64,000 nucleotides of DNA from Vibrio palustris (GCF_024346995.1 NZ_AP024887.1:1922001-1986000); one strand, 5' to 3'; counted from the first letter of the stretch, positions 27,987-39,546 are shown. The notes: a model not told the origin generated them from the sequence alone. Program-made: numbers and translations.

Positions 27987-30392
27987 TTATTTAATACTCT
28001 CTAGTGCGCCTTTGCTGGTGCGCTCAACCACTATTTCATGGTCAATATGTACTTTAAGAGGTGTCACCTCAGACACATTTGATGAGGGCGCAACGTAGAA
28101 TTGATAATCTCCAGGGGCAACCACCCACGCATGACGGTCTGGATCAAAGCTTGCTAATCTTTTTGCGGTCACACTCATACTGACGGTGCTGCTTTTACCT
28201 GCATCAATTAGCGGAGTTTTCGTAAAGGCCTTCAACTCGTAAGCTGGTTTTTCTAACGAATTTTTCGGCGCCGCCACATATAGCTCAACCACCTCTTTTC
28301 CGGCCACTTTACCTGTATTATGAATCTTGGCACTGAGTGTTAATTCCGCTTTATCCGATTTATCGTTTAAACCATTGTGGCTCACCTGCACGTCTTCATA
28401 GTGAAAGTCGGTGTAAGACAAACCAAAGCCAAACGGATATGCCACTGGTTTTTGCTCGGTGGTGTAATAGCGATATCCCACCAATAAGCCTTCGTTGTAA
28501 TCGACATTGGTCATGCCTGAGTGATGTTCATCTTGTTTTCCGGGGAACGTTTTCGCTGAAGGAACATCGTCGTAATTCATGGGAATAGTTTGTGCAAGCT
28601 TACCACTTGGATTTACTGCTCCAGATAAAATGTCCGCAACCGCATACCCCGTCTGTTGACCGCCCATATACGCCATTAAAATACCATCGACCTTATCTTG
28701 CCACTCATGAGTATCCACGACGCCATTGACGTTAAGTACAACAGTTACGGTTTTATTTGCCTGATGAAAAGCAGTCGAGACAGTATCAATCAGTGCTAAT
28801 TCTTGCGTAGTCAGCAAATAATCGCCGCGTGTTGCCGTGCGATCTTTGCCCTCACCAGCCTGACGCCCAATCGTGATCACCGCAGCGGCATCTTGTTTGG
28901 CAGCATTCGCGATCAACTGTTGTAATTGTGGGTTACCTTCAATATCAGGTTCCTCTGCAAACGCATGCTTGCTCAAAAGGCTGTCACTCTCCTGCTTATT
29001 TTCATCCCAATAATCGCGATAGTACTGCGTAATAGCATCATCCAATTCGAACCGCTGCCCTAATCCTTGAGCAATGGAAATCGCTTTCTCTGAGTTCACC
29101 TCACCGCTGCCAGTCCCACCTTTTAACGTATTGATCTGGACAGTACCAAACGAGGCTACTTTAGTATTCTTAGAGTATGGCAGCGCTTGCTGTGCATTTT
29201 TCAGCAGCACCATACTTTCTGCCGCCGCTGTGCGTGCCAACTGGCCATGTGCTTTTAGATCGGGATCATTGTTGTAAGGTAAGTGCTTAAATGATGGTGT
29301 TTTTTGGATCTGAGTTAAAATGGCCAATGCACTGCGGTCTACGTCCGCGGCGCTTAGCTCACCGCTTTTCAAAGAGGCTTCAAGATCCGCTTTTAACCCG
29401 CCCGGCTCAATTAAATCGTTACCGGCTTTGATTTGCTCTGCGGCAGAGTCATGATCGGGTTTAGTGGCATAGCTTTTAAAATCCGTTGCTAAGCCAGTCA
29501 CATTACTGGCAAACCAATCCGACATCACAAGGCCTTTAAATCCCCACTCATTACGCAATACATCCGTTAATAAATCGTGACGATGACCAGTATACGCACC
29601 GTTGAGTTTATTGTATGACGTCATCACCGCCCACGGTTGTGACTCAGATACAGCGATTTGAAAACCCCGGAGATAAATTTCACGTAAGACACGGGGACTC
29701 ACTTTCGAGTCACTAAAAAAGCGATTAGTTTCCGCGTTATTCGCGGCAAAATGCTTAATCGTCGCACCGACACCGTTAGATTGGATACCATTAACCATAG
29801 CCGCTGCCATTTCACCAGACACGACAGGGTCTTCTGAGTAATACTCAAAGTTTCGCCCGGAAAGAGGGTTACGCTGAATATTCATCCCAGGAGCTAATAA
29901 AAAATCGACGCCGTAACGCCTAACTTCATCGCCAGCCGCTTGGCCCACTTTCTCGACTAACTCAGTATCCCAACTGGAAGCCAGTAAAGAACCAATGGGC
30001 CAACTGGTGGCATAAAAGGTATCGTCAGTGCCTTCTCGTGTTGGTGATATGCGCAATCCAGCTGGACCATCAGCAAGTTTTATTGCTGGAATATCAATAT
30101 GATCATTTTTCACACCATTGATATACCCTGCCACGCCTTCTACTGCATATTTAGGATCAAGGTTGATGGCCGAATTACCGGTGTAGGTCGTGAGATCCAT
30201 GCCAGGTCCGGAGAGTAAATCGAGTTTTTCACTCATTGACATCTGTGCCATGAGTGTCTTGGCACGTTGCTGATATTGATTATCCATCGTCATTTCACCT
30301 TCATGATTGGTATTGGCTGCCATACTCAAACCAATATGGCTTGATAAGCTTAATACGATCAAGTAGCGCAATTTTTTTGCTGCGTAAGACAC
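27987..30392 (-). CDS. Exported glycoside hydrolase family 3 (beta-glucosidase-like)
   Basis: The 801-residue protein has a signal peptide (hydrophobic LRYLIVLSLSS, cut near SMA-ANT) and the GH3 layout. The N-terminal barrel (about 45-370) holds the nucleophile Asp in FKGLVMSDWFA, and KHFAANNAETNR is also present. The second domain is at about 390-660, and an FnIII-like C-terminal domain begins near KPVAYPFGFGLSYTDF. GH3 enzymes cut beta-linked glucose or xylose ends from plant oligosaccharides. The start is GTG with GGAG six bases before it. A distant paralogue of the same length is at 46108. Confidence 0.9.
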   Translation of the reverse strand: MSYAAKKLRYLIVLSLSSHIGLSMAANTNHEGEMTMDNQYQQRAKTLMAQMSMSEKLDLLSGPGMDLTTYTGNSAINLDPKYAVEGVAGYINGVKNDHIDIPAIKLADGPAGLRISPTREGTDDTFYATSWPIGSLLASSWDTELVEKVGQAAGDEVRRYGVDFLLAPGMNIQRNPLSGRNFEYYSEDPVVSGEMAAAMVNGIQSNGVGATIKHFAANNAETNRFFSDSKVSPRVLREIYLRGFQIAVSESQPWAVMTSYNKLNGAYTGHRHDLLTDVLRNEWGFKGLVMSDWFASNVTGLATDFKSYATKPDHDSAAEQIKAGNDLIEPGGLKADLEASLKSGELSAADVDRSALAILTQIQKTPSFKHLPYNNDPDLKAHGQLARTAAAESMVLLKNAQQALPYSKNTKVASFGTVQINTLKGGTGSGEVNSEKAISIAQGLGQRFELDDAITQYYRDYWDENKQESDSLLSKHAFAEEPDIEGNPQLQQLIANAAKQDAAAVITIGRQAGEGKDRTATRGDYLLTTQELALIDTVSTAFHQANKTVTVVLNVNGVVDTHEWQDKVDGILMAYMGGQQTGYAVADILSGAVNPSGKLAQTIPMNYDDVPSAKTFPGKQDEHHSGMTNVDYNEGLLVGYRYYTTEQKPVAYPFGFGLSYTDFHYEDVQVSHNGLNDKSDKAELTLSAKIHNTGKVAGKEVVELYVAAPKNSLEKPAYELKAFTKTPLIDAGKSSTVSMSVTAKRLASFDPDRHAWVVAPGDYQFYVAPSSNVSEVTPLKVHIDHEIVVERTSKGALESIK

Positions 30393-30605
30393 GATATACT
30401 CCGTTAAATCGATTTATTTAACTTCCATTTGGAGTTGAGCATGACATAACGTTGCATTCGGTGTCGATGTAACAGCCTTTAATTTGTCGACGGTATTCAA
30501 CTTCTCACTTATATAACCGATTCACGATAAATGTCGACTCCCAAGAAAAAACGCATGCGTTCGCCCCTCTCGCCCACATCATAAGTCCCCCCTAGAAGTA
30601 TCACG

Positions 30606-31694
30606 TTATCGATGATCATGACGATAAATCTCTATGTGGCTTTCATTAAATAGTTGCTGTAATTCGCCACGCTTTTCCAATGAACCAACATCGTCAATAT
30701 TGATACTTGCTTCGCCTAATACGCCATACTTTTTAGGACACGTATGCGTAAATAGCCCAATACACTTTGCCCCAGCCGCATCCGCCAAGTGCAAAGGCCC
30801 TGTATCACACGATATAAATGCCGTCACATTTTTTATAAAACACCCTAACCGACGCATATTACTATTTTGGTAAGTTAAACCATTCGGCATTAAAGGCTGT
30901 TGGATATCAGGACTTAAAATTTCAATCCACCTTATCGGTAATGGACTTAACCCTTGTATCGTATCAAGAATACTTCGCCACTTATCATCGGTTAGTTTTT
31001 TCGCACCGCGAGCGCCGCGAAAGAAGGCGATAACCTTAAACTCGTTATCACACAGTACTTGCTTTTCTTTCACCCCCAACGCTAGCTCTTCCTCCGTAAA
31101 TATCATCTCATGGTTAGCATAAACAAGTGGTTGTTGCGTTAATGCTTCAATTAAAAACAATTGATGCAGAGCACTATGTGTCTCTGCGGTATTTTTCTCA
31201 AACACATGAGTAAAGGCGCTGTTTCTCTTCGCATGAGCCACTGACACTTTATTTTTACCGGCTAACATTGCAGAGATTAAGCTATCTTCCACCGATGAGT
31301 ACGGAGCCACAATCAGATCAAACACGGTTTTTTTTAGCTGTTTAATTTCGGAGAAAAATGCGGCCGCTTTTCCAAATGAAAAATTCGAATACCGAATATC
31401 ATCAACGCCTACCCCATCAAATATTTGCCCCTGCCAGCTCTGAGAGAGCAGTAAAGTAATGTGAGCATGAGGATAGGCTGTGCGTATTTGTTTAACAAAT
31501 GGCAGTAAAAAAAACATGTTGCCGATTCTTTTATTGTTACGAACGATCAAAATCCTCTGCACTTGCTCAACCGGGATCAATGTATCCTGATGATAAGTAT
31601 CATAGCTCAGCGCCTTATATAGCACGGGGTCAAAGATAGCCATTTTTTTACGGCGATAACGGTCAATATGACGTAAAGCAGTCTTCATTTTCAT
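30606..31694 (-). CDS. Glycosyltransferase family 9 protein (heptosyltransferase-like)
   Basis: The 362-residue protein matches ADP-heptose:LPS heptosyltransferases: ILIVRNNKRIGNMFFLLPF at the N-terminal nucleotide-sugar domain, FFRGARGAKKL in the middle, and SCDTGPLHLADAAGAKCIGL at the donor site. It should add a sugar to lipopolysaccharide core or a similar surface glycan. ATG at 31694 is favoured since the homology with the broken copy at 20048-21046 begins there. A single gene, not in an LPS cluster. Confidence 0.85.
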   Translation of the reverse strand: MKMKTALRHIDRYRRKKMAIFDPVLYKALSYDTYHQDTLIPVEQVQRILIVRNNKRIGNMFFLLPFVKQIRTAYPHAHITLLLSQSWQGQIFDGVGVDDIRYSNFSFGKAAAFFSEIKQLKKTVFDLIVAPYSSVEDSLISAMLAGKNKVSVAHAKRNSAFTHVFEKNTAETHSALHQLFLIEALTQQPLVYANHEMIFTEEELALGVKEKQVLCDNEFKVIAFFRGARGAKKLTDDKWRSILDTIQGLSPLPIRWIEILSPDIQQPLMPNGLTYQNSNMRRLGCFIKNVTAFISCDTGPLHLADAAGAKCIGLFTHTCPKKYGVLGEASINIDDVGSLEKRGELQQLFNESHIEIYRHDHR

Positions 31695-31935
31695 AACAGA
31701 TCCAGTCACTTCTTTTGTTACTGGCATCTTATAAAGAGAAGCTTAAGTTAAGCTTAAGAAGTGAAAATCTCGCTCTATGTGCCTTGTGAGGCAGCGCCTA
31801 GGACAAGCGAAATAACAATGTTACTGTGTACTTAGGTATGCCGTACTTGCTGGCTACAATCAACTTTGAGTAATGCACCTCAACAAAAGAAGGGAAACGT
31901 ATGAACCACATAACAATATTGATGGATGGTCAAAA

Positions 31936-33348
31936 ATGATTGGAATTATTCTGCCGGTATTCTACACGCTTGGTGTAGCTACCGCCCTACATGCGGCTAT
32001 GACAGCACGAACACCAACCGGTGCAGTTGCTTGGGTAGTGTCTCTTCTTAGCATCCCCTTTATTGCGGTGCCTTTATATGCTGTTTTTGGTCGTAACCGT
32101 TTTCAAGGTCGGGCTGAGGCCTTTGAACAACGCGCGAAAGAAATAGAAACGATTATCGAGAACTGCGCCGAGCAACTTAAACCATGGCAAGTTGCGGCTA
32201 ACGAATGCCCATCGTGGTATCAGGCTACCCAAGATATTTCGCCTCACCCACTGGTCAGCAATAATGCCGTCACTTTACTTATCAACGGCAACGCCACGTT
32301 TAGCAGTATTCTTGAAGGGATCGCGCAAGCACAGCACTACATCCTATTTCAGTTTTACATGCTGAGCGACGACGATTTAGGGCAACAAATCAAACAGGCA
32401 CTGTCAGAGCGCGCCCAAGCAGGCGTTAAAGTGACAGTGTTATTTGATGAAGTTGGCAGTCAAGGTTTACCAGATACGTACATAGAAGATATGCGCTCTG
32501 CTGGCATCGACGTAAGCTCCTTCAAACCCAATCAAGGCTGGTTCAACCGCTTGCAATTGAATTTTCGTAACCACCGAAAAATGATCGTGATTGACGGGCA
32601 TACCGCTTGGGTAGGCGGCCACAATGTTGGCGATGAATATATGGGGCGCGATCCCAAGTTAAGTCCTTGGCGAGATACTCATGTAAAAATCGAAGGGCCT
32701 GCCGTATTACAGGTACAATTAACGTTACTTGCTGATTGGTATTGGGCAACGCGTGAAATTCCTCCCGTCAACTGGACACCAGTGCCCTCACCTCACAATC
32801 ATCAGCACGTAATGGCATTTCCTACCGCCCCCACGGGCGCATTAGAAAATGCTAGCTTGTTCTTTGTGACCGCTATCAATAGCGCTAAACATCGAGTGTG
32901 GATCTCATCGCCTTACTTCATTCCTGATGAAGCCGTCATGAAAGCGCTGCAACTCGCCGCCTTACGTGGTGTAGATGTACGAATTATAACAACCGGCAAT
33001 CCAGACAGCCTTCCTGTGTATATGGCTTCTTTTCACTACATCGAGCAGTTACTTGAGTTAAACATTCGCTTTTTCGCGTATAAACCGGGCTTTATTCACC
33101 AAAAAGCGATGTTAATTGACGATCATAGCGCCAGTGTCGGAACACATAATTTTGATAATCGTTCATTTCGTCTTAACTTTGAAATATCGATGCTCACCGT
33201 CGATCATGACTTCGCACAACAAATGAAAACGATGTTCGAGCAAGATTTCGCTTATGCCACAGAGCTCAATGCCAAACAATTACAACAGCGTCCACTGTGG
33301 TGGTGGCTAGGGGTCAAATTAGCCCGGCTTATTGCCCCTGTATTGTAA
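31936..33348 (+). CDS. cls: Cardiolipin synthase (ClsA-type)
   Basis: This is a 470-residue phospholipase-D superfamily protein with two N-terminal membrane segments (IGIILPVFYTLGVATALH; TGAVAWVVSLLSIPFIAVPL). Both HKD motifs are present: NHRKMIVIDG near residue 210 and HQKAMLIDD near 395. It makes cardiolipin from phosphatidylglycerol at the inner membrane. ATG at 31936 follows GGATGG and gives a ClsA-like N terminus; an in-frame ATG at 31873 lacks a ribosome site. Confidence 0.88.
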   Translation: MIGIILPVFYTLGVATALHAAMTARTPTGAVAWVVSLLSIPFIAVPLYAVFGRNRFQGRAEAFEQRAKEIETIIENCAEQLKPWQVAANECPSWYQATQDISPHPLVSNNAVTLLINGNATFSSILEGIAQAQHYILFQFYMLSDDDLGQQIKQALSERAQAGVKVTVLFDEVGSQGLPDTYIEDMRSAGIDVSSFKPNQGWFNRLQLNFRNHRKMIVIDGHTAWVGGHNVGDEYMGRDPKLSPWRDTHVKIEGPAVLQVQLTLLADWYWATREIPPVNWTPVPSPHNHQHVMAFPTAPTGALENASLFFVTAINSAKHRVWISSPYFIPDEAVMKALQLAALRGVDVRIITTGNPDSLPVYMASFHYIEQLLELNIRFFAYKPGFIHQKAMLIDDHSASVGTHNFDNRSFRLNFEISMLTVDHDFAQQMKTMFEQDFAYATELNAKQLQQRPLWWWLGVKLARLIAPVL

Positions 33349-33384
33349 GGTAACGCATCATTCTATACTCAAGCGCAGTCCATA

Positions 33385-34194
33385 CTATTGTTCTGCCATC
33401 AAATCACCGAGCATAAAACCACGCTTTAGATTAACAGTACGGTATTTACTCGGGGTTTGATTAAACAATTGCTTGAATGCATATACGTAAGCCGAATCAG
33501 AGCCATATCCTAATTCGATCGCAATATCTTGGATTGTCATGGCTGAATCCAATAATTGTAAAGACAGAACGAGCCTTATGTTTTGTCGCCACAATGCAAA
33601 TGATTGAGAAAATTCTTTTGCACACAATCGCGACAAAGTGCGCTCAGAAGCCCCGACTTTTTGGGCCCATTGCTTTAACGTCAGGGGTAAATCAGGTTGT
33701 TGTTTAAGCATGACAAAAATCGACAAAAGACGCCTATCTGCTGGAATGAGTAGCGGTATTTCATAACGGTGTGCTAACTCAATTTGATCTCGAAATACCA
33801 TCAATAAAGATGTGATATGGGAGGGTGCTAGCGCGTGAGTATCGCTTTTAAATAACAGTAATATCAATTCTTTGATAAACGCACTGACCTGACAAGATTT
33901 AGGCTTCTCTCCATATTGAACAACCTTATCGGGATTGAGATAAATTGCCAAAAACTGTGTATCCGTAATCGCCGTCGATTTATGCACGGTATGGGCGGGA
34001 ATATAGAGCATTCCATTATGGGGGACGACCACACATTTATCACCAATATTTGATTGCAGTAAGCCTTTAAGTGGAAACACGATTTGATGCCATGGATGCG
34101 CATGAAAATCTTCAATGTAGCCAGAAACCATATGAATGGTTTTCGTGACGAATTGGTGATTCACACTCGCGCTGATGAGAGCATTCGCTTGCAT
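33385..34194 (-). CDS. AraC-family transcriptional regulator
   Basis: The 269-residue protein has an N-terminal cupin (HAHPWHQIVFPLKGLLQ, IPAHTVHKS) and C-terminal double HTH (LKQWAQKVGASERTLSRLCAKEF; IQDIAIELGYGSDSAYVYAF). It is of the NimR/YdfF-like kind that often controls a neighbouring exporter or enzyme. It is divergent from the amidotransferase gene with about 100 bases between, its likely target. Confidence 0.85.
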   Translation of the reverse strand: MQANALISASVNHQFVTKTIHMVSGYIEDFHAHPWHQIVFPLKGLLQSNIGDKCVVVPHNGMLYIPAHTVHKSTAITDTQFLAIYLNPDKVVQYGEKPKSCQVSAFIKELILLLFKSDTHALAPSHITSLLMVFRDQIELAHRYEIPLLIPADRRLLSIFVMLKQQPDLPLTLKQWAQKVGASERTLSRLCAKEFSQSFALWRQNIRLVLSLQLLDSAMTIQDIAIELGYGSDSAYVYAFKQLFNQTPSKYRTVNLKRGFMLGDLMAEQ

Positions 34195-34296
34195 AATTAA
34201 TTGGCGACTTATCTATATTAAGTGTCATTTATTATAAATGACGCCACATGAGTTTGATATAAAATGAACGCTTATTTTCAATCAAAAGACAAAAAT

Positions 34297-35013
34297 ATGC
34301 ATATTCATTTCATTATCCATGAACATTTCGAAGCTCCAGGCGCTTATGAAGCTTGGGCCAAAACCTATTGTCATACCATCACGTACTCACGCCTCTATCA
34401 AGGCGAACGCCTCCCAGAGTCTGTTGAAAATATCGATTTTCTGATTGTGATGGGTGGGCCGCAATCTCCGGATACGCCCCTCGAACAATGCCCTCATTTC
34501 GATACTAAAAAAGAGCAAAAAATCATTAAAAAGGCAATAGATGCAGGCAAAGTCGTTATTGGAGTTTGTTTGGGAGCACAACTGATTGGAGAGGCATTAG
34601 GCGGACGGCATGAACGCAGCCCAGAACGAGAAATTGGGAAATTTCCTATCACGTTCACTGAACAAGCAAGAACCCATTCACTATTTCATCATTTCGGCAC
34701 GTCCCTCGAAGTGGGTCATTGGCACAGTGATATGCCTAGCCTAACCTGTGATGCTCGTATTATCGCCTACAGCAAAGGATGTCCGCGCCAGATCATTGCT
34801 TATAGCGACTGGGTGTTTGGTTTTCAATGTCATATGGAGTTCACGCCAGAACTTGTCGCTTTGCTCATTGAAAATGATGATATCAGTGACGCAGCACACC
34901 ACCAATTTATCGATGAGCGTGATGTATTAGTCAATCATAACTATGAAGAAATGAATCAAAAGCTTCATGAATTTTTAGATAAGTTAGCGAGTGCCTATCA
35001 ATCCAAACATTGA
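34297..35013 (+). CDS. Class I glutamine amidotransferase-like protein (GMP synthase-like)
   Basis: The 238-residue protein carries the GATase1 catalytic set: Cys in GVCLGAQLIGEALGG, and His-Glu in CHMEFTPE. MGGPQSPDT is the oxyanion part. It lacks the ATP-pyrophosphatase domain of GuaA. It resembles small stand-alone amidotransferases of unknown target (gamma-glutamyl hydrolase or peptidase-like). ATG at 34297 is chosen from the family start (MxIHFIxHExFEAPGAY). Confidence 0.83.
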   Translation: MHIHFIIHEHFEAPGAYEAWAKTYCHTITYSRLYQGERLPESVENIDFLIVMGGPQSPDTPLEQCPHFDTKKEQKIIKKAIDAGKVVIGVCLGAQLIGEALGGRHERSPEREIGKFPITFTEQARTHSLFHHFGTSLEVGHWHSDMPSLTCDARIIAYSKGCPRQIIAYSDWVFGFQCHMEFTPELVALLIENDDISDAAHHQFIDERDVLVNHNYEEMNQKLHEFLDKLASAYQSKH

Positions 35014-35451
35014 GGGTTTGTTGCATAAACAACCATGCAGTGTGCTATTGCCGTTCGCTTTCTCGACAACTGCACACTAAACCATACGATAATGTTGTTT
35101 AAGAGAACGCGTCATAGCGTTTTTCTCTTAATTCAAACTGAAGATTTAGTAAATAAATTTAGTAGGTTAGAGTGAAAAATTCGATCTAGGTTATAAACAC
35201 ACATAAAAAGTGCAGCTTTTATCCTCAATCTCCTCATGACATTTCGCGTTTGTCAGATTATAAGTCATTCACTTATAAAGGTATTATCGGTACAATAACC
35301 ACGCTTGTTGGTTTGGTCGCATTTCATCGCCAACATGCGTAACATCCCACAGCTTGTTCTGAGCGTCTATAATAAAGCGACAAGTCAACAAGGGTGGTGG
35401 AATCCATCTACCATCACAATAAAAACAACGTAATACATGAGGCAATGTGAT
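35014..35451. promoter_or_regulatory. Upstream region of the molybdenum hydroxylase operon
   Basis: These 438 AT-rich bases should contain the promoter of the cytochrome-led operon. The only clear element is the palindrome at 35258-35278, given separately. No gene was found in it. Confidence 0.45.
35258..35278. promoter_or_regulatory. Inverted repeat, operator candidate
   Basis: TTATAAGT-CATTC-ACTTATAA has perfect eight-base arms about a five-base spacer, 175 bases before the cytochrome gene. It may bind a regulator of the hydroxylase operon. Confidence 0.4.
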
Positions 35452-36744
35452 ATGAAACGCGGTTTATACAGCGTGCTTTTTGCTGTGGTCGTCGTATCGG
35501 TAGGCTTTGGCATTTATGCTTGGCACCCGTCGATCGCTCCAATAAAGCCACCAGCCAAAGAGACATTTTCATCAGAACTGATTGAAAAAGGTAAAGTGTT
35601 AGCAGCGGCAGGTTACTGCAGTACCTGTCATACGGCATCGGGTGGCAAACCGTTAGCCGGTAACTATGAGATACATTCAGAATTCGGGACGATTTATTCT
35701 AGTAACATCACGCCCGATCCAGAAACCGGCATCGGTAACTGGTCGGAAGATGCTTTTGCTCGTGCCATGCGTACGGGCGTAAGCCGTGATGGTAGTCACC
35801 TTTTACCTGCATTTCCGTATGAACACTTTAATAAAATGAGCGATGAAGATATTAAGGCGGTTTACGCCTATATCATGTCGTCTGTTGAACCAGTGCATCA
35901 AGAGAAAAAAGAGAATGGCATCCCGTTCCCGTTAAATCTTCGTTTCCTACAAGCAGGTTGGAAATTGTTGTTTGCTGATTCTAGTGATTTTGAACCTAAC
36001 CTAAACAAATCAGATGAATGGAACCGTGGCGCCTATCTTGCGGAAGGGATTACTCACTGCGGCGCATGCCATACTCCACGTAACGTGCTTGGTGGTGAAA
36101 AGCACGATGAAATGTATAGTGGCGCGCCGATTGATGGCTGGATTGCACCATCGCTTACATCATCAAGTACCTCACCACTAAAATGGCGTAAGCAAGATTT
36201 CGTTGAATATTTAAGTACGGGTAACTCTCTCTACCATGGCAGTGCTGGGGGTCCAATGGCGCCGGTGGTTCATGATGGTTTAGCCGCACTATCCCAAGAC
36301 GATATTCAGGCTATTGCTACTTACTTTGCTGATAAAGCGGGTAACGCTAACGACGACCCAACGCAAAGCCCTGAACTGCAAAAAGCAGTCGATGCACAGA
36401 AACTACCGGATCTGCGCATTCACGAAGGCGCGCGTTTATATGCGGCATCGTGTCAATCTTGTCATTACAGCGAGAAAAAACTGGTTAAAGGCCGCCCATT
36501 GTTGACCTTAGGTTCCGCGGTACATTTGGATGAGCCCACCAATCTGATTAACGTCATTTTAGATGGCTTCCGTGCCGATCAAGGAATCAAGGGCGTGGTG
36601 ATGCCAGGATTTCGTGATGCACTGAGCGATGAAGACATCACCGCCGTCGCCGCGTATTTACGTGAAACAGCCGGTGAAAAACCTTGGCCTAACCTAGAAA
36701 AGCATGTGGGTGAGATCCGTCGTCAGCCCCGTTTCGAGCAATAA
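35452..36744 (+). CDS. Triheme cytochrome c, electron-acceptor subunit of a molybdenum hydroxylase
   Basis: The 430-residue protein starts with an uncleaved or cleaved N-terminal membrane segment ([19 protein letters not shown]) and has three heme c sites: CSTCH near 60, CGACH near 205, CQSCH near 335. It resembles the cytochrome subunit of membrane alcohol or aldehyde dehydrogenases. It should take electrons from the exported Moco enzyme encoded downstream and pass them to the respiratory chain. GAGG lies about ten bases before the ATG at 35452. Confidence 0.88.
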   Translation: MKRGLYSVLFAVVVVSVGFGIYAWHPSIAPIKPPAKETFSSELIEKGKVLAAAGYCSTCHTASGGKPLAGNYEIHSEFGTIYSSNITPDPETGIGNWSEDAFARAMRTGVSRDGSHLLPAFPYEHFNKMSDEDIKAVYAYIMSSVEPVHQEKKENGIPFPLNLRFLQAGWKLLFADSSDFEPNLNKSDEWNRGAYLAEGITHCGACHTPRNVLGGEKHDEMYSGAPIDGWIAPSLTSSSTSPLKWRKQDFVEYLSTGNSLYHGSAGGPMAPVVHDGLAALSQDDIQAIATYFADKAGNANDDPTQSPELQKAVDAQKLPDLRIHEGARLYAASCQSCHYSEKKLVKGRPLLTLGSAVHLDEPTNLINVILDGFRADQGIKGVVMPGFRDALSDEDITAVAAYLRETAGEKPWPNLEKHVGEIRRQPRFEQ

Positions 36745-36764
36745 TCACGGGAGAAGTGAGTAAC

Positions 36765-37253
36765 ATGACTAAATTTATTTTAAATGGCGAGCCTGTGGCT
36801 GTCGACGTAGACGGTGATACTCCCCTACTGTGGGTTATCCGTGACGAACTGAATATGACTGGCACCAAGTTTGGATGTGGTATTGGCACTTGTGGGGCCT
36901 GTACTGTTCATGTTGGTGGCCGAGCGACACGCTCTTGTACGACACCAGTTTCTGCGGTTGAAAATGCTAACATTACGACCATCGAAGGACTTTCTGAAGA
37001 AGGCGCTCACCCAGTACAAGTGGTGTGGCAAAAACATCAAGTCCCACAATGCGGTTACTGTCAATCAGGGCAAATCATGCAAGCGGTGGCGCTACTCGAA
37101 GATATTCCTAATCCAAGTGATGACGATATTGATGCGGTAATGAGTGGCAACTTATGTCGTTGCATGACCTATGTGCGTATTCGCGAAGCCGTGCGTGAAG
37201 CTGCAAATACGATGAGCATGAAGCAGGGAGGCAACGATGAGCAGGCTGTTTAA
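36765..37253 (+). CDS. iorA: (2Fe-2S) subunit of isoquinoline 1-oxidoreductase-like enzyme (IorA-like)
   Basis: The 162-residue protein has the plant-type ferredoxin cluster motif [12 protein letters not shown] and, in the second half, CGYCQSGQ and LCRC, the helical 2Fe-2S domain of the xanthine dehydrogenase family. It passes electrons from the Moco subunit to the cytochrome. GGAGAAG lies eight bases before the ATG. The last codons overlap the start of the large subunit by 17 bases. Confidence 0.9.
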   Translation: MTKFILNGEPVAVDVDGDTPLLWVIRDELNMTGTKFGCGIGTCGACTVHVGGRATRSCTTPVSAVENANITTIEGLSEEGAHPVQVVWQKHQVPQCGYCQSGQIMQAVALLEDIPNPSDDDIDAVMSGNLCRCMTYVRIREAVREAANTMSMKQGGNDEQAV

Positions 37254-39546
37254 CAAAGATAAAAACAACGAGACGGGCATGACTCGTCGTGGCTTTTTAG
37301 TCGCAATGACAGCCGCAGGAGTTAGCTTCGGTTTTCCAAGTGCTGCATTTGCGGCGATGGATCCAGCGACAGCTGACGGCAAACCGTTACCAGATGCCTC
37401 TTCTGTCTATGAGCCTTCATTGTGGTACTCCATCGGTAGCGATGGCAAAATTAAAGTGAACATTGTGCGCGCGGAGATGGGCCAACATGTTGGTACTTCT
37501 ATTGCTCGCATTCTCGCTGATGAGTTAGAAGCTGATTGGGATGATGTCGAAATTATCCACGTCGATAGCGACAAAAAATGGGGGCTTATGGTCACTGGCG
37601 GTAGCTGGTCGGTGTCCCAAAGCTGGCCAGTTTATCGTCAAGCAGGCGCTGCCGGTCGTACTGCGTTGATTGAAGCAGCGGCTAAGCTGTGGGGCGTGCC
37701 TCAACGTTTATGCCATGCCAGCAAAGGTAAGATCATCTGTGGCGATAAATCCATCAGTTATGGTGAGCTCGTTGCTAAAGGGATTAACCGCCAATTCACT
37801 GAAGACGAATTGAAAAAGCTTGAGCTTAAACCCAACCAAGATATGACATTGATTGGTCGCCAAGTCCGTGGGCTTGATATTCACAACAAAACCACAGGCC
37901 AAACGATATTTGGTATTGATGCTAATATCGACGGCATGGTTTACGCCATCCCTATCCTACCGCCGACTCGTTATGGTTCAAAAGTGCTGTCGTTTGATGA
38001 TAGTGCCGCCAAAAAAGTCAAAGGGTTCCAACAAGTATTGACCTTGGACGATCCCAGTAACACTGTACCCGGTTGGTTAGTCGTATTAGCGAGCAGCTAT
38101 TATGCGGCGAAGAAAGCATCTGAGTTGGTGAAAGTAAAATGGCAAGCTGGTGATGCCGCCAACGTATCAGAAGGCGATATCATCAGCCATGGCCGTGAAC
38201 TGCTCGAAGACACCGACAAAGGGGCAATTTTAGATACCGGTGACAGCAATACTTCCCCTGTGTTTAAAAAAGCGGCATCGACGATTGAACATGAGTACAT
38301 TACCGACACAGTGCTGCATGCACAGATGGAACCGTTGAATGCGACCGTATTCAAAAATGACGATGGTGTATGGGAAGTCCACTCTGGCTGCCAATGGCAA
38401 TCTCTGGCCTTGCCTGTACTCGCGAAAGCATTGGGCGTGCCAGAACAGCAAGTGATGATCCGTGCATACATGCTTGGTGGTGGTTTCGGCCGTCGCCTAA
38501 ATGGTGACTATACCATTCCTGCTGCATTAGCATCACAAGCTATCGGTGGCAAACCGGTTAAGTTAGTCTTTACTCGCGAGCAAGATTTACAATTTGATAG
38601 TCCACGCTCGGCCTCACTGCAACAATTGAAAATGGCCTTTGACGATGACAAGCAGGTTATCGCAATGGAACACCATGCGACGGCTGGCTGGCCAACGCAG
38701 GCAATGGTACCTTCGTTTATGCCAAAAGGCACTAATGGCGAACCCTATGACCCGTTTTCGATTGCAGGGGCTGACCATTGGTATACCGTCGGTGCACAAA
38801 AAGTGCGCGCGGTATCCAACGATTTAGCGAATGCGACGTTTCGTCCCGGTTGGCTACGCTCTGTTGCCCCTGGTTGGACTGGTTTTGCAGTCGAGAGCTT
38901 TATGGATGAAGCCGCCCATCACGCAGGCGCTGATCCACTCGCCTTTCGTTTGGACCACTTAAAGGCGCAAGGCCGTAATGCTGGCTCAGGTCCTATCGCC
39001 TCAGGCGGGGCAGATCGTCAGGCTGCGGTATTGAAAAAAGCTGCAGAAATGATTGGTTATGGAAAGACACTACCGAAGGACAGCGGTATCGGTATTGCGT
39101 CTACCTTTGGACAGGAACGCAATATGCCGACTTGGGTCGCAGTAGCGGTACAAGTAAAGGTAGAGCGCGAGACAGGGTTGGTGCATGTGGAAAAAATGCA
39201 GGTTGCTGTTGATGCTGGCATTATCGTTGACCCTAATGGTGCGCTAGCACAATGCCAAGGAGCCGCGTTATGGGGCTTATCAATGGCATTGTATGAAGGC
39301 ACCCAGTTGGTTGATGGCAAGTTCAAAGACGCTAACTTTGATACTTACACCCCGCTACGGATCAGCCAAACGCCAGAGTTACATGTCGAGTTTATTAAAA
39401 ACGAGTACGCTCCGGCTGGTTTAGGTGAACCTGCGGTCACCCCTGTTGCCCCAGCAATTGCCAACGCTATTTATAACGCGGTTGGCGTGCGTCTGCGTCG
39501 AATCCCAATGATGCCAGACGATCTCAAAACGGCTTTAAACGCCTAA
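37237..39546 (+). CDS. iorB: Tat-exported molybdopterin-binding subunit, IorB/xanthine dehydrogenase family
   Basis: The 769-residue protein has a twin-arginine signal ([17 protein letters not shown]) so it is folded with cofactor and then exported. Moco-binding parts of the family are seen: [22 protein letters not shown], and the C-terminal [18 protein letters not shown] with the catalytic Glu. Close relatives oxidise isoquinoline, aldehydes or nicotinate-like rings. Order (cytochrome, 2Fe-2S, Moco, XdhC) is typical. The substrate cannot be told from sequence. Confidence 0.9.
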   Translation: MSRLFNKDKNNETGMTRRGFLVAMTAAGVSFGFPSAAFAAMDPATADGKPLPDASSVYEPSLWYSIGSDGKIKVNIVRAEMGQHVGTSIARILADELEADWDDVEIIHVDSDKKWGLMVTGGSWSVSQSWPVYRQAGAAGRTALIEAAAKLWGVPQRLCHASKGKIICGDKSISYGELVAKGINRQFTEDELKKLELKPNQDMTLIGRQVRGLDIHNKTTGQTIFGIDANIDGMVYAIPILPPTRYGSKVLSFDDSAAKKVKGFQQVLTLDDPSNTVPGWLVVLASSYYAAKKASELVKVKWQAGDAANVSEGDIISHGRELLEDTDKGAILDTGDSNTSPVFKKAASTIEHEYITDTVLHAQMEPLNATVFKNDDGVWEVHSGCQWQSLALPVLAKALGVPEQQVMIRAYMLGGGFGRRLNGDYTIPAALASQAIGGKPVKLVFTREQDLQFDSPRSASLQQLKMAFDDDKQVIAMEHHATAGWPTQAMVPSFMPKGTNGEPYDPFSIAGADHWYTVGAQKVRAVSNDLANATFRPGWLRSVAPGWTGFAVESFMDEAAHHAGADPLAFRLDHLKAQGRNAGSGPIASGGADRQAAVLKKAAEMIGYGKTLPKDSGIGIASTFGQERNMPTWVAVAVQVKVERETGLVHVEKMQVAVDAGIIVDPNGALAQCQGAALWGLSMALYEGTQLVDGKFKDANFDTYTPLRISQTPELHVEFIKNEYAPAGLGEPAVTPVAPAIANAIYNAVGVRLRRIPMMPDDLKTALNA

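Noticed and set aside
38100..38830. Several long minus-strand frames inside iorB
   Set aside because: They are shadows of the GC-rich codon pattern of iorB; compositions are Ser/Cys/His-rich and without start signals.
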